From Yoonia sp. F2084L (GTDB lineage: Bacteria; Pseudomonadota; Alphaproteobacteria; Rhodobacterales; Rhodobacteraceae), in assembly GCF_023015625.1 (NCBI RefSeq), contig NZ_JALKAH010000003.1, positions 372,001 to 436,000 of the forward strand: DNA of 64,000 bases. The letters are read 5' to 3'. Within the stretch, counting starts at the first letter, position 1. Each line of letters begins with the position of its first letter. The notes beneath the pieces were generated by a model. The model saw nothing but the letters and a program-made list of their open reading frames with translations. It ran no database searches and was not told the DNA's origin. Below are positions 18,041 through 27,687 of this stretch, piece by piece. Both the position numbers and the translations under genes were made by a program.

Positions 18041-18280
18041 ATGTCTGACACTTCACACACCCCAGCCCGCAAGAACCCACTCACCGCGGTCTTTCTTGAT
18101 CACCCTGCGACAGTGAATGAGACGTACTTCCAGCACATGCGCTTTGCTTTCAGCTTTGCGTTTTGGTTGGGGGTCGCGGCTCTTGCCGCACTGGTCCACG
18201 CGCTGATCCCGGCGCTTTGTGAAACGACGGCCAGCCGCATCCTCAAGCGCCTCACCGCACGCATGGAGAGCCGCCACTAA
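18041..18280 (+). CDS. DUF6356-like small membrane protein
   Basis: The 79-residue protein has one strong hydrophobic helix at about residues 33-60 (FAFSFAFWLGVAALAALVHALIPALC). It has the conserved opening FLDHPATVNETYFQHMRFA. This matches the small alphaproteobacterial family I believe is DUF6356; its function is unknown to me. The ATG before SDTSHTP is chosen over a TTG 13 codons upstream. The stop lies immediately before the next start, so it is probably co-transcribed with the amidotransferase gene. Confidence 0.75.
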   Translation: MSDTSHTPARKNPLTAVFLDHPATVNETYFQHMRFAFSFAFWLGVAALAALVHALIPALCETTASRILKRLTARMESRH

Positions 18281-18281
18281 C

Positions 18282-19055
18282 ATGTGTCGTATTGCGGCCT
18301 ATACCGGCCCCGAAATCCCACTTGAGAATATCATCGTGCGCCCGGCCCATTCATTGCTGGAGCAAAGCCAGCATGCCGCCGAGGCCAAACTGGCGGTCAA
18401 TGGTGATGGCTTTGGCATCAGTTGGTATGGGGTGGACGAGGCGCCGGGCCTTTACCGCGATGTGCTGCCCGCGTGGGCAGATGATAACCTGATCAACCTC
18501 TGCCGGATGGTGCGGTCACATCACTTTATCGCGCATATCCGCGCCTCGACCGTGGGCGAGACCAGCCGGACGAACTGCCATCCTTTCACGTTCGGCAAAT
18601 GGTCCTTCTGCCACAATGGGCAGATTCCGCATTTCAAACGGATCAGGCGGGCGATGCTGGCGGCTTTGCCAGATGAGCTATTCGAAGCGCGGCGTGGCAC
18701 CACCGACAGCGAGATGATCTTCCTGACACTGTTGGCGAACGGTTTGGACCGTGACCCGGCTGTGGCGATGCGTGCGACGCTGGATCAGATTGGCCCTGCG
18801 GGGGATGAGGGACCGACCAAGTTGACCTGTGTGTTTTCGGATGGGCAGACGCTCTATGCCTTCCGTCATGCATCCGGCGGGCAGGCCCCGTCGCTTTATG
18901 CGTCGGGTGTGCTGGATAATGGCGGGCGGTCTATGGCTTCAGAGCCGTTGTGTGGCGTTGCAGCGCGTTGGACGGAAATTCCGACAGATACGGTTTGTGC
19001 GTTGACGGCTGAAGGGTTGGCGATGACGCCACTTGCGGTGCGCGTCGCGGTTTAG
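18282..19055 (+). CDS. Class II glutamine amidotransferase (YafJ/EgtC-like)
   Basis: The 257-residue protein begins MCRIAAYTG, so after Met removal Cys2 becomes the N-terminal nucleophile of an Ntn-type amidotransferase domain. Further family marks are NGDGFGISWYG, FIAHIRASTVG, NCHPF, HNGQI and RRGTTDSEMIF. It would hydrolyse glutamine or a gamma-glutamyl amide. The precise substrate is not clear from sequence, and no ergothioneine genes are adjacent. Its stop overlaps the stop of the convergent MBL gene (TTAG). Confidence 0.88.
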   Translation: MCRIAAYTGPEIPLENIIVRPAHSLLEQSQHAAEAKLAVNGDGFGISWYGVDEAPGLYRDVLPAWADDNLINLCRMVRSHHFIAHIRASTVGETSRTNCHPFTFGKWSFCHNGQIPHFKRIRRAMLAALPDELFEARRGTTDSEMIFLTLLANGLDRDPAVAMRATLDQIGPAGDEGPTKLTCVFSDGQTLYAFRHASGGQAPSLYASGVLDNGGRSMASEPLCGVAARWTEIPTDTVCALTAEGLAMTPLAVRVAV

Positions 19056-20089
19056 GTTGCTTGAAAGACCCATGCGCCATCGTCGCGCAGAATACGTGTG
19101 GCAAGGCCCGCCTGGTGCAGATGGTTAAGATGGGCGACGGCCTCGACCAATGCCAGCCCGTATTCGCCGCCTGTGATGTTGCGCTTGAATAGCGGCATGA
19201 AGCATTCTCCAGCGCTGCGCGGCTCATCAAGGTGCGCCAAGAGCCGTTTCAGGGCGCCGTGGTGGTTGTCGATCAGTTGCATCAGTCGCGTTGGCAGCCC
19301 GGTAAAGGGCAATTTGTGGCCCCCTAGAACCAGTTGATCCGGTGTGGCGAAAGCTTGGAATTTCTCACATGATCGCAACCAATCCGTCACGGGGTCAGCG
19401 TCAGGCTCTGTTGGGTAGACCCCGAGGTTGGGGCTGATGGAGGGCAGCAACTGGTCGCCACCGATAACGAGGTTGTCGTCCTGGCTCCAGAAGGTTGCGT
19501 GTTCCGGGGCATGCCCGTCGCCCATGCGGATGTCCCATGTGCGCCCGCCCATTGTGATGGTTTCGCCGTCGGAGAGGCGCGTGAAGCCGAGGGGGAGGGG
19601 TGACACGCAGTCTGCGAAGTTGAAGGGGCGTTCGGTTTTGCGTTTCTCAAACACCGCAGAGTCCATCCCCGCGCGGGTGTAGAAGGTCAACGCCTCAGCG
19701 TTGGGTACCTCTTGGACATCCAGCGTCAGCATCCGCGCCATCAGCCAACCAGTGCGCGGCATCGCGAGCGTTGCGCCACTTTCCATGAACCACGCAGCAA
19801 GGCCTACATGATCAGGGTGATGATGTGTGACGATAACGCGCGAGACGGGTTTGCCAGCCAGCGGTCCGGCCAGCAGTTTTTCCCAGATCGCGCGGCCGCG
19901 TTTTGAAGCAAAGCCGGTGTCGATCACTGTCCAGCTATCACCGTCATCCAGCGCATAAACATTCACATGATCAAGCGCCATGGGCAGCGGTAACCGCATC
20001 CACAAAACCCCGGGTGCGACCGTGATCGCCTCACCCTCAGCGGGTGCGTCGGGGTAGGGGTAGCGGATGCCGCTTTGGTCGTCAGGCAT
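19052..20089 (-). CDS. MBL-fold metallo-hydrolase
   Basis: The 345-residue protein has the metallo-beta-lactamase metal motif THHHPDHVG. Later metal positions are GDGHAPEHATFW and VIGGDQLLPSISPN. A C-terminal helical part resembles the LACTB2-like or winged-helix tail of this family (LNHLHQAGLATRI). It probably hydrolyses a thioester or related ester. Its start abuts the stop of the acyl-CoA dehydrogenase gene, suggesting an operon in which it acts on acyl-CoA-derived compounds. That link is inference. Confidence 0.88.
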   Translation of the reverse strand: MPDDQSGIRYPYPDAPAEGEAITVAPGVLWMRLPLPMALDHVNVYALDDGDSWTVIDTGFASKRGRAIWEKLLAGPLAGKPVSRVIVTHHHPDHVGLAAWFMESGATLAMPRTGWLMARMLTLDVQEVPNAEALTFYTRAGMDSAVFEKRKTERPFNFADCVSPLPLGFTRLSDGETITMGGRTWDIRMGDGHAPEHATFWSQDDNLVIGGDQLLPSISPNLGVYPTEPDADPVTDWLRSCEKFQAFATPDQLVLGGHKLPFTGLPTRLMQLIDNHHGALKRLLAHLDEPRSAGECFMPLFKRNITGGEYGLALVEAVAHLNHLHQAGLATRILRDDGAWVFQAT

Positions 20090-21792
20090 TACGCGGCAAG
20101 ATCGTCTGCGGAGATAGCCATAAGATCGTCTGCCCCTTCACGTGCGTGTGCCAGAAGGCCCACATGTTCAGGCAACATACGCTTGATGTAGAAGGTTGCA
20201 AGGCGCGCACGAGCGGCATCGCCTTTGACGGCGCTGGCAAGGTGGACGTGGCCGCCAAGGACGCGGGCGAAGGCGCGCAGATAAGGGACAGCACCGGCAA
20301 AACGGTGGTTCAGATCGTCTTGGGCGACGAGCCATTCGGTTGTTTCGCGCAAGGATTCCGCCGATTGCCAGACAGCCTCGGCCAACTCAGGGTGGGTCGC
20401 CTTGGCAGTCTCTGCCCCTTGTTCGATCTCTTCAAGAATGCGGAACGCAGCTTCGCCCCCGTCCATCAATTTGCGTGCGACAAGGTCCATGGCCTGAATG
20501 CCGTTGGTGCCTTCATAGATGGTAGCGACGCGCACGTCGCGGGAGTATTGGGCCGCGCCGGTTTCTTCGATAAAGCCCATGCCGCCGTGCACTTGGATGC
20601 CCGTGGCCGAGACTTCGCAACCCACATCAGTACAGAAAGCCTTGCCAATCGGTGTCAGGAAAGCGGCGCGGGCCTGCCAACCATCGTCACCTGTGGCATG
20701 CGCCATGTCGATGGCAACGGCGTTCATCAACGTAATCGCGCGGGCTGCGTAAGTGTCGGCCTTCATTGTGGTCAGCATGCGACGCACGTCGGCATGTTCG
20801 ATGATCGCACCGTTGCCGGGGGCTTTCCCTTGTTTGCGGTCTTGGGCATAGGCCAGCGCGTGTTGCAACGCGCCTTCGGCGACACCGACGCCTTGCACCG
20901 CCACGCCAAGCCGCGCGTTGTTCATCATCGTGAACATCGCGGCCATACCGCCGTGCTCTTTGCCGACAAGCCAGCCTTTCGCGCCTGAGTACTCCATGAC
21001 GGCTGTCGGTGATCCGTGCAGGCCCATCTTATGCTCAAGGCTGACCACGCGCAGGTCATTCTTGGTGCCGGGATTACCACTCTCGTCGGGGATCAATTTG
21101 GGGACCATGAACAGGCTGATGCCTTTCGTGCCCGGCACACCGTCGGGCAGGCGCGCAAGGACGAGGTGACAGACGTTTTGCGTGAAATCATTGTCCGCCC
21201 AGCTGATATAGATTTTCTGGCCCGTGATCGCATAGGTGCCGTCGCCATTGGATTCAGCCTTGGTGCGCAGCGCGCCGACATCAGATCCGGCCTGCGGCTC
21301 GGTCAGGTTCATCGTGCCGTTCCATTCGCCGGAAATCAGCTTGGGGATATACAGTTCCTTGATCGTGTCAGAAGCATGGTGTTCCAGCGCTTCAATCTGA
21401 CCTTGGGTCATCAACGGGCTGAGTTGCAGGGACAGGCAGGCACTTGCCATCATGTCGTTGACAGCCGTTGTCAGCGTCATGGGCAGGCCCAGACCCCCGA
21501 CCTCTTGGCTGGCGGACATGCCGATCCAGCCGCCTTCGGCAATCGCATTATAGCCTTCTGCAAAACCGGGTGACGTGCGCACGATCCCGTTCTCAAGGTG
21601 CGCCGGATGCAGATCGCCCGCACGGTTCAAGGGCGCAATGACCTCTTCGGACATTTTGGCGGCTTCGGTCAGGATCGCCTGCGTCATGTCCGGTGTGGCA
21701 TCGGCAAAGTGATCTGTTGCGGCGACCTCATCAAAGCCGACGATGTGGTCCATCAAGAAGCGAAAATCGCTGACAGGTGCGCGATAAGGCAT
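20089..21792 (-). CDS. Acyl-CoA dehydrogenase, DmdC-like
   Basis: The 567-residue flavoprotein starts MPYRAPVSDFRFLM at 21792, preceded by GGAG. It has the long acyl-CoA dehydrogenase layout. Marks are NLTEPQAGSDVGALRT, KIYISWADND, EHKMGLHGSPT, a HGGMGFIEETGAAQYSRD block and the catalytic Glu in IYEGTNGIQ. Length and these motifs resemble 3-methylmercaptopropionyl-CoA dehydrogenase DmdC, used by roseobacters for DMSP. Related long-chain enzymes look alike, so substrate is uncertain. It is followed by the MBL-fold hydrolase gene. Confidence 0.88.
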   Translation of the reverse strand: MPYRAPVSDFRFLMDHIVGFDEVAATDHFADATPDMTQAILTEAAKMSEEVIAPLNRAGDLHPAHLENGIVRTSPGFAEGYNAIAEGGWIGMSASQEVGGLGLPMTLTTAVNDMMASACLSLQLSPLMTQGQIEALEHHASDTIKELYIPKLISGEWNGTMNLTEPQAGSDVGALRTKAESNGDGTYAITGQKIYISWADNDFTQNVCHLVLARLPDGVPGTKGISLFMVPKLIPDESGNPGTKNDLRVVSLEHKMGLHGSPTAVMEYSGAKGWLVGKEHGGMAAMFTMMNNARLGVAVQGVGVAEGALQHALAYAQDRKQGKAPGNGAIIEHADVRRMLTTMKADTYAARAITLMNAVAIDMAHATGDDGWQARAAFLTPIGKAFCTDVGCEVSATGIQVHGGMGFIEETGAAQYSRDVRVATIYEGTNGIQAMDLVARKLMDGGEAAFRILEEIEQGAETAKATHPELAEAVWQSAESLRETTEWLVAQDDLNHRFAGAVPYLRAFARVLGGHVHLASAVKGDAARARLATFYIKRMLPEHVGLLAHAREGADDLMAISADDLAA

Positions 21793-21906
21793 TGTGCTAT
21801 CTCCGAATTGTGCAGCCGCTTGGCAAAAGCCAGTCCGAGGGCTATGCATCCCATTACCCGGCCAACCTACCGCAGCGTGGCCCCCCATCAACCAAAACGC
21901 CACGTC

Positions 21907-22854
21907 ATGAAAAATGAACAATTACTTATGCTGAAGCCGGATCTTGCCGGACTGGAAAAGGCGGCGGTGATTTTGCAAGGTGGTGGCTTGGTCTCATTTC
22001 CGACGGAAACGGTTTACGGGCTTGGTGCGGATGCCCGGAATGACCGGGCTGTTGCGCGGATTTATGAGGCCAAGGGGCGGCCCAGTTTCAACCCTTTGAT
22101 TGTGCATGTGGCTGATGCTGATGCGGCGGCGAGATACTGTGAATTCAACGATATAGCGCAGCGTTTGGCGCAGGCGTTTTGGCCTGGTGCTTTGACGCTT
22201 GTGTTGCCGCTAAAGGCGGACGCGGGGATATCAAAGCTGGTGACGGCGGGGTTGGATACGCTGGCGATACGTGTGCCGGATCATCCTGTGGCGGCAGGTT
22301 TGTTAGGGGCTTTTGGTGGTCCTGTTGCAGCACCTTCTGCCAATCCATCTGGCAAGGTAAGCCCCACAACCGCGGCACATGTCGCCGACGGGCTAGGGGA
22401 CAAGATCGACGCCGTTGTGAATGGTGGCCACTGCGCTGTCGGTGTTGAGTCGACCATCGTGAGTTGTGTGGGCGACCCCGCTTTATTGCGCGCCGGTGGT
22501 ATTCCGGCGGAGGCGTTGGAGGCGTGTCTGGGGCGTGCATTGGTGGTTGGGCAGGACCCGGAGTTGCCGACAGCACCCGGTCAACTTGAATCGCATTACG
22601 CGCCGCGAGGTAAGGTGCGTTTAAACGCACCTTACGCCCAAGAGGGCGAAGTGCTGCTTGGATTTGGTCCGGTTGATGCCGATCTCAATCTCTCGGTTGC
22701 TGGCGATTTGACAGAAGCAGCGGCGCATCTGTTCGCCTATCTTCATCAGCTGGACGCGATGGGTGCTAAAAAGATCGCAGTCTCTCCGATCCCCGATCAT
22801 GGCTTGGGGCGCGCGATCAATGACAGGCTGAAACGGGCCGCAGCGCCGCGTTAG
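21907..22854 (+). CDS. tsaC: L-threonylcarbamoyladenylate synthase (Sua5 type)
   Basis: The 315-residue protein makes threonylcarbamoyl-AMP from threonine, bicarbonate and ATP for t6A modification of tRNA. The N-terminal YrdC domain has the motifs SFPTETVYGLG, KGRPSFNPLIVH, FWPGALTLVLP and APSANPSGKVSPT. A linker with PGQLESHYAPR leads into the C-terminal Sua5 domain, so this is the long form. The ATG at 21907 is about 115 bases from the divergent dehydrogenase start. Frames extending further upstream are unlike the family. Confidence 0.93.
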   Translation: MKNEQLLMLKPDLAGLEKAAVILQGGGLVSFPTETVYGLGADARNDRAVARIYEAKGRPSFNPLIVHVADADAAARYCEFNDIAQRLAQAFWPGALTLVLPLKADAGISKLVTAGLDTLAIRVPDHPVAAGLLGAFGGPVAAPSANPSGKVSPTTAAHVADGLGDKIDAVVNGGHCAVGVESTIVSCVGDPALLRAGGIPAEALEACLGRALVVGQDPELPTAPGQLESHYAPRGKVRLNAPYAQEGEVLLGFGPVDADLNLSVAGDLTEAAAHLFAYLHQLDAMGAKKIAVSPIPDHGLGRAINDRLKRAAAPR

Positions 22855-22857
22855 CGT

Positions 22858-23184
22858 CTACTCTGCGTTTTGCCGCTCAATGTAACCCCGAAGCTCTTCT
22901 GCCTCGCGCCGCGCTTCGCGCAGCCCGTCCATTGCCGCACGCAGCTCTGCTTCGGTCTGGCTAAGCTGATTGGTGATCTCGGCCTCGCGCTGCTGCAAAT
23001 AGGTGATCGCCTGATCGCGGGTTTCTTCGGCCTCGTGCAGTGCCTGGGCCATCTTGTCCAATTCGCCCACCTCGGCCTTGGTCACGCGGGTGAAACGGTT
23101 GACCAGCCAGCTTGCAAACCAGCCCAGCATGAAGGCCACAAAGAGGATCCCAGCCGTAGCGATGATGAATTCGGTTCTGTTCAT
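22858..23184 (-). CDS. Small membrane-anchored coiled-coil protein
   Basis: The 108-residue protein has one N-terminal membrane helix (about 8-30, ATAGILFVAFMLGWFASWLV). A highly charged heptad-like coiled coil runs from about 38 to the end (HEAEETRDQAITYL, QTEAELRAAMDG). I do not recognise a named family. It lies 9 bases downstream of the OmpA/BON gene on the same strand, so it may be an envelope-associated partner. Its 3' end is three bases from the convergent tsaC gene. Confidence 0.78.
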   Translation of the reverse strand: MNRTEFIIATAGILFVAFMLGWFASWLVNRFTRVTKAEVGELDKMAQALHEAEETRDQAITYLQQREAEITNQLSQTEAELRAAMDGLREARREAEELRGYIERQNAE

Positions 23185-23193
23185 GGGCCTAGT

Positions 23194-25095
23194 CTATTCG
23201 CTTTCTGTCGCGCTGTCGTCTTCAACGGCGGGGGCGGGAGGATCTTGCGCCAATTCATCAAGGGTCGAGGTTTCTTCCGTGGTCGGTTCCGGCAGGATCA
23301 GGCTGAATTCAATCCGGCGGTTCCTTTCGCGGCCCTCTTCGGTGCCATTGTCCGCAATCGGGTTTTCTTCGCCAAAGCCAATGGACTCGAACGTGGACAC
23401 CGGCACGCGGCGCGCGCGCAGGGCTGTCAAAACGGCGTCTGCGCGGTCTTGCGACAGTTGCTGATTCATGATTTCGCGCCCTTGGCTGTCGGTAAAGCCG
23501 GACACCCGAATACGCAGGTCACCGCATTTTTGCAAAATCTCGGCAATGTCATCGACAACCGGCTGCGTGTCTGCTGTCAAATCAGCAGAGCCCGGGTCAA
23601 ATGTGATCTTGCGGCCATCGGTGATAGCGTTGATCTGTGCGATGCACTCTTCGGGCGTGGGCAGACCCGCGATTGGGTCAAGTTCTTCGACATAGGTGAC
23701 GTTGATTTCGAAATCAGCCGTCTGGCCGAGCTTATCAATCAGCAGGCGTGAAATGGTAGCACTGGCGTCTTCATTTCCAGTGTTGCCTCGCACAAGAAGC
23801 CGATCAGGTTCGACAATGACTGCCCCGTTGGAAAGCTCGGACAGTGCCTCGATCCCGGCCAATACGCGTACTGACCAGCCCGACGGCAGCCCTTCGGCAA
23901 TGCGTGTGCCCATCGTAATGGTGCGTTGCCCGAACCGCGCATTGGCGTAGTTTTCGACAACCATATTTGTGATGTCATCGGGCACGCGTCCGCGCAGTTG
24001 CACTGCACCTTCTGGGCTGAGCGTTGCTGTAAACTGTGGCAGTTCGTCTGTTGTCGCAGTCGGCAGTTCCGGCAGTTCAGCTGTCAGTGCGAAGGCGTCG
24101 GGAAGCGAGTTTTCCAACCGTCCGACGATGTTGTCAAAGGTGGCTTGCCCCGTACCCACAGGTGCAATCAGGGTCACATCCGTATCCGACACAGTGATGG
24201 TCCCGCCGCCCATGTTGTCGACGGCCGCAATAGATTGCGCTACTGCCTCGCCCCATGTGCGGGACGGCGCGCCAAGCGCCAGAGTGCAGTTGCCGCGCTC
24301 TCGAAAACCGGCCTCGGACGCGGCGGCGATGATTTGGCTGACGGCCTCGGATGTGTCGGCGGTGCAGGCGTCGAACCGTGCGCCGTTTTCATCAAGGATG
24401 AAGCGTGTCGTGAAGGGTGAAATGACAGGGCGCGGCGCACTGATGTTGACGGCCAAACGCACACCCTCGGGCGTGTTGCGGGCCAGTGCGGTTTCCAACT
24501 GCCGCTTTTCTTCGGGGCTGTCCGAGATCGCGTTGACGATGACCCTGTCCGCATTGACCGAGATTTTGGATTTGTTCAGCATCTCCAGCGCGCGTAGCGA
24601 ATAAGCCACCGCATCGCGCCATGTTGGCGGGGTCGGGTAGTCGGCGACCTCAAGCAGGTCAGTGACGGGCTGCCCATCTGCGATGTCGGTGATACGGGCT
24701 GCAAGGGCGTCGCGGTCGGTTGAGGCAGGGATCAGGCCGATCAAGGACACACCTGAATTATTGCGCAATATCTCAATCGCGAATTCCGGTGGTGTAATCT
24801 TTTCCGAATCGGTCACCGACAAATTGTCGATCACCCGGCTTGCATCCACCATCCCACCGGCCGCCGAGATTGCGCGGAACCGCACGGCTTCTGTCGGGGC
24901 TTCGCCTTCAAGGATGACCTGAAGCCCGTCGCCAAGCACTGTCGCCCACTCGTACCCCTGATCTACAAGCGTTTCCTGCACGGCCAGCACAGACCGTTCT
25001 TCGACCACGGATACCGTTGTCTGTGCCGCTGCGACCGACAAAAAAGCGGCGGCGACAAAAACGATCAGACGAGTGAGAAGGGCTGAAAGGCGCAT
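23194..25095 (-). CDS. OmpA-family protein with BON-like repeats
   Basis: The 633-residue exported protein starts MRLSALLTRL at 25095 with a signal peptide ending near SVAAAQ. The first 450 residues contain several BON-like alpha/beta repeats (for example FRAISAAGGMVDASRVIDNL and VQLRGRVPDDITNMVVENYA). The C-terminus holds an OmpA peptidoglycan-binding domain (about 500-605) with DPGSADLT, VSGFTDSQG, LSQDRADAVL and NRRIEF. It likely ties outer envelope material to the cell wall. An acidic low-complexity tail follows. No beta-barrel domain was recognised. Confidence 0.87.
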   Translation of the reverse strand: MRLSALLTRLIVFVAAAFLSVAAAQTTVSVVEERSVLAVQETLVDQGYEWATVLGDGLQVILEGEAPTEAVRFRAISAAGGMVDASRVIDNLSVTDSEKITPPEFAIEILRNNSGVSLIGLIPASTDRDALAARITDIADGQPVTDLLEVADYPTPPTWRDAVAYSLRALEMLNKSKISVNADRVIVNAISDSPEEKRQLETALARNTPEGVRLAVNISAPRPVISPFTTRFILDENGARFDACTADTSEAVSQIIAAASEAGFRERGNCTLALGAPSRTWGEAVAQSIAAVDNMGGGTITVSDTDVTLIAPVGTGQATFDNIVGRLENSLPDAFALTAELPELPTATTDELPQFTATLSPEGAVQLRGRVPDDITNMVVENYANARFGQRTITMGTRIAEGLPSGWSVRVLAGIEALSELSNGAVIVEPDRLLVRGNTGNEDASATISRLLIDKLGQTADFEINVTYVEELDPIAGLPTPEECIAQINAITDGRKITFDPGSADLTADTQPVVDDIAEILQKCGDLRIRVSGFTDSQGREIMNQQLSQDRADAVLTALRARRVPVSTFESIGFGEENPIADNGTEEGRERNRRIEFSLILPEPTTEETSTLDELAQDPPAPAVEDDSATESE

Positions 25096-25150
25096 GGTGT
25101 TCCGATATTCAATGAGGCCCTTGCATAGGCCCACATGTGGCGGTGTTCAA

Positions 25151-26116
25151 TCACACGAAAAAGGCTATGGCAAAAAACGGCAGGGGGATCAGCCCTGCAT
25201 CTCTGTTTGAACGGAATGTCCTGAGCAATCCGTCGTTGTCGTCGGGGTTAAAGCGGCTGAGTTGCCATGTCAGATGCCAGCCCAGCGCCCAAGGCCCGCC
25301 AATCGCAATGACCAGCGACAGGACCGAGCGTTCATAGGTTGCCAGCACGACAGCGAGACCGAACAGAACAATCGTGATCGTCAAGAATAGTCGTAGCCAT
25401 TTGCGGCTGTTCTCACCGAACAGCAGTGCTGTGGACTTCACCCCAATCAGCGCATCGTCTTCAGTATCCTGATGGGCGTAGATGGTGTCATAGAACAACG
25501 TCCATGCGATCCCGGCGAAGTACAACACCAGCGGGACCGGTCCAATACTGTTTGTATGTGCGGCCCATGCCAGCAGCGCCCCCCAGTTGAAGGCAAGGCC
25601 CAGAAACAGTTGCGGCCACCATGTAAAGCGTTTGGCAAAAGGGTAGATTGCGACAGGTGCCAGTGCCAGAACACCAAGGAAAATCGCTGTGGGGTAGAAT
25701 GAGATCAGGATGAAAAACGCAATGATCGCCTGCGCCAGCATCCAGAACACGGCCGCTCTTACGGTCGCTTGACCCGATGGGATCGGCCGCGACCGTGTGC
25801 GCGCCACCGATCCGTCGATGTCCCGGTCGGTGATGTCGTTCCACGTACAGCCCGCCCCACGCATCAGAAATGCGCCGATGGCGCAGCCTGTGATGGTCCA
25901 AAGATCATGCGAACTGTAACTATCCGTCGCCAGTATCGCCAACGATAGCCCCCACAGACACGGCACATACAGCAACCATGTCCCAATCGGCCTGTCCGCC
26001 CGGCTGAGCCGCAAGAAAGGCCTGCTGAAAACAGGCGCGAAACGGTCGACCCAATTGTCCTTTACGGCATCTGCGACGGCCCCGTTAGGCTCTGGCATCT
26101 GAGTATCTTCGGTCAT
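25151..26116 (-). CDS. ubiA: 4-hydroxybenzoate polyprenyltransferase
   Basis: The 321-residue integral membrane prenyltransferase of ubiquinone synthesis contains two Asp-rich motifs. They are NDITDRDID after GAGCTW, and YDTIYAHQDTEDD. Around eight hydrophobic helices surround them. It attaches the polyprenyl chain to 4-hydroxybenzoate. The start MTEDTQMP at 26116 is preferred; a longer frame upstream would overlap the divergent rsmE gene. The two start codons are only about 12 bases apart, leaving no ordinary promoter space between them. Confidence 0.93.
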   Translation of the reverse strand: MTEDTQMPEPNGAVADAVKDNWVDRFAPVFSRPFLRLSRADRPIGTWLLYVPCLWGLSLAILATDSYSSHDLWTITGCAIGAFLMRGAGCTWNDITDRDIDGSVARTRSRPIPSGQATVRAAVFWMLAQAIIAFFILISFYPTAIFLGVLALAPVAIYPFAKRFTWWPQLFLGLAFNWGALLAWAAHTNSIGPVPLVLYFAGIAWTLFYDTIYAHQDTEDDALIGVKSTALLFGENSRKWLRLFLTITIVLFGLAVVLATYERSVLSLVIAIGGPWALGWHLTWQLSRFNPDDNDGLLRTFRSNRDAGLIPLPFFAIAFFV

Positions 26117-26128
26117 ATGGTTCGGCCT

Positions 26129-26851
26129 ATGGCATCCAAGGTTCGGCTTTTTGTAGATCACCCGCTAGGGGAAGGGCAATCGGTTCCGCTGTCGCGGGAG
26201 CAGGCGCACTATCTGTTTGGGGTGATGCGGCTGGGTGAAGGCGCGGTCTTGTCACTGATCAATGGCGCTGACGGGGAGTGGGATGCGCAGGTCGTGAAAG
26301 CGGGTAAGAAAGGCGGGGTTTTGCTTTGCTCGGTCCAGACGAAGCCTTTGCAGATGCCCCCTGATCTGTGGTTGCTGTTCGCGCCGATCCGCAAGGAACG
26401 CACCGCGTTTGTTGTTGAAAAGGCCGTGGAAATGGGTGTGTCGCGCATCTGTCCGGTGCAGACCGACTTTACCCAAAGCGCCAATCGCATCCGGCCTGAT
26501 AAGCTGCAAGCGCATGCGGTCGAAGCGGCTGAGCAATGCGGCGGGACCTTTGTGCCGCCGGTGGATGAACTTGCAAAGCTGGATCGTGTTTTTGCCGATT
26601 GGCCTGAGGGCCGCCAGCTGATGTTTTGTGACGAAGTTTTGATCGGTGATCCTGTTGGGTTGCCGGACATACAGGGGCCTTGGGCGATCCTGGTCGGACC
26701 CGAAGGGGGCTTTTCGCCGGCTGAGCGTGACCGTTTGCGTGGGTTGCCCTTTTCGCATGCCGTGAGCCTTGGGCCGCGTATCTTGCGTGCGGACACGGCT
26801 GTTGTTGCTGCCCTGACCGTCTGGCAGCAAGCGCTGGGCGATTGGGCGTGA
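26129..26851 (+). CDS. rsmE: 16S rRNA (uracil-1498-N3)-methyltransferase
   Basis: The 240-residue SPOUT methyltransferase has an N-terminal PUA-like part (KVRLFVDHPL, QAHYLFGVMRLGEG). The knotted C-terminal domain has KERTAFVVEKAVEMGV, EQCGG, ILVGPEGGFSPAE and LGPRILRADTAVVAAL. It modifies U1498 of 16S rRNA. The start is MASKVRLF at 26129; an in-frame ATG at 26117 is also possible. The stop TGA overlaps the GTG of the next gene. Confidence 0.92.
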   Translation: MASKVRLFVDHPLGEGQSVPLSREQAHYLFGVMRLGEGAVLSLINGADGEWDAQVVKAGKKGGVLLCSVQTKPLQMPPDLWLLFAPIRKERTAFVVEKAVEMGVSRICPVQTDFTQSANRIRPDKLQAHAVEAAEQCGGTFVPPVDELAKLDRVFADWPEGRQLMFCDEVLIGDPVGLPDIQGPWAILVGPEGGFSPAERDRLRGLPFSHAVSLGPRILRADTAVVAALTVWQQALGDWA

Positions 26852-27687
26852 TCCTCGCCACCCCAGAAGATCGCCCGGCGATTGAGGCGTTTCTGACCAA
26901 ACACGTCGCGACCTCGATGTTTCCGCTTTCAAACCTGCGCCTGCACGGAATGACCGGGGGCCATCCGCGCGCCATGCGGTTTTGGGTACGCTGGGAAGCG
27001 GGCAAGATTGCTGATCTGATGCCGGTATCTGAGGAAGGCTATCTTTTCCCGCAATGCCCAACGGCACCTTGGGGGCAGGTGAAAGCCGTCATGACAGGTG
27101 CTTCTGTCAAAGGCATGCTGGGTGATGCGCGCCAGATTGCGACACTGCGTTCTGTCCTGGGTCTGTTAGAGCAGGGTGGGTTGGATGATGAAGAGCCACT
27201 TTATGAACTCGCCTTGCGCGATCTGATCGTCCCTGACTGTGCGGGGTTCACGCTACGTCCTTTGGCCGATGCGCCCCGCGATCTTATCATCAGCTGGCGT
27301 CATGCCTATCTCAAAGAGGTCCTGCCGATGCCCGGTGAGGATCAGGCGCGCAAGGCTATGGATGATGTTGAAAGCTATATTGCGGCGGACACGCACCGCG
27401 CCCTTTACGAAGGCGGCATGCCCGTGGCGATGACCGGATTCAACGCAGTGCTGCCGGAGGCGGTACAAATCGGTGCGGTCTATACGCCGCCATCGGATCG
27501 CTCGCGTGGGCTGGCGCGGCGCGCTGTGGCGATGCATCTGCAAGAGGCGGCACAGAACGGTGTCACAAGCGCCATCCTATTTGCGGCATCCCCCCAAGCT
27601 TGCAAAGCCTATGAAGCCATCGGATTTGCCCGCATCGGGGACTACACCATCCTTGTCTACGAGACCCCGCAGGTGATTTATGGATGA
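26848..27687 (+). CDS. GNAT-family N-acetyltransferase
   Basis: The 279-residue protein has an N-terminal degenerate half and a C-terminal GNAT fold. The acetyl-CoA site is visible in IGAVYTPPSDRSRGLARRAV, followed by AILFAASPQACKAYEAIGF. The substrate is unknown. The GTG at 26848 gives a four-base overlap with the rsmE stop and is preferred over a TTG two codons earlier. The downstream membrane-protein gene overlaps its end by eight bases, indicating a three-gene operon. Confidence 0.85.
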   Translation: MILATPEDRPAIEAFLTKHVATSMFPLSNLRLHGMTGGHPRAMRFWVRWEAGKIADLMPVSEEGYLFPQCPTAPWGQVKAVMTGASVKGMLGDARQIATLRSVLGLLEQGGLDDEEPLYELALRDLIVPDCAGFTLRPLADAPRDLIISWRHAYLKEVLPMPGEDQARKAMDDVESYIAADTHRALYEGGMPVAMTGFNAVLPEAVQIGAVYTPPSDRSRGLARRAVAMHLQEAAQNGVTSAILFAASPQACKAYEAIGFARIGDYTILVYETPQVIYG

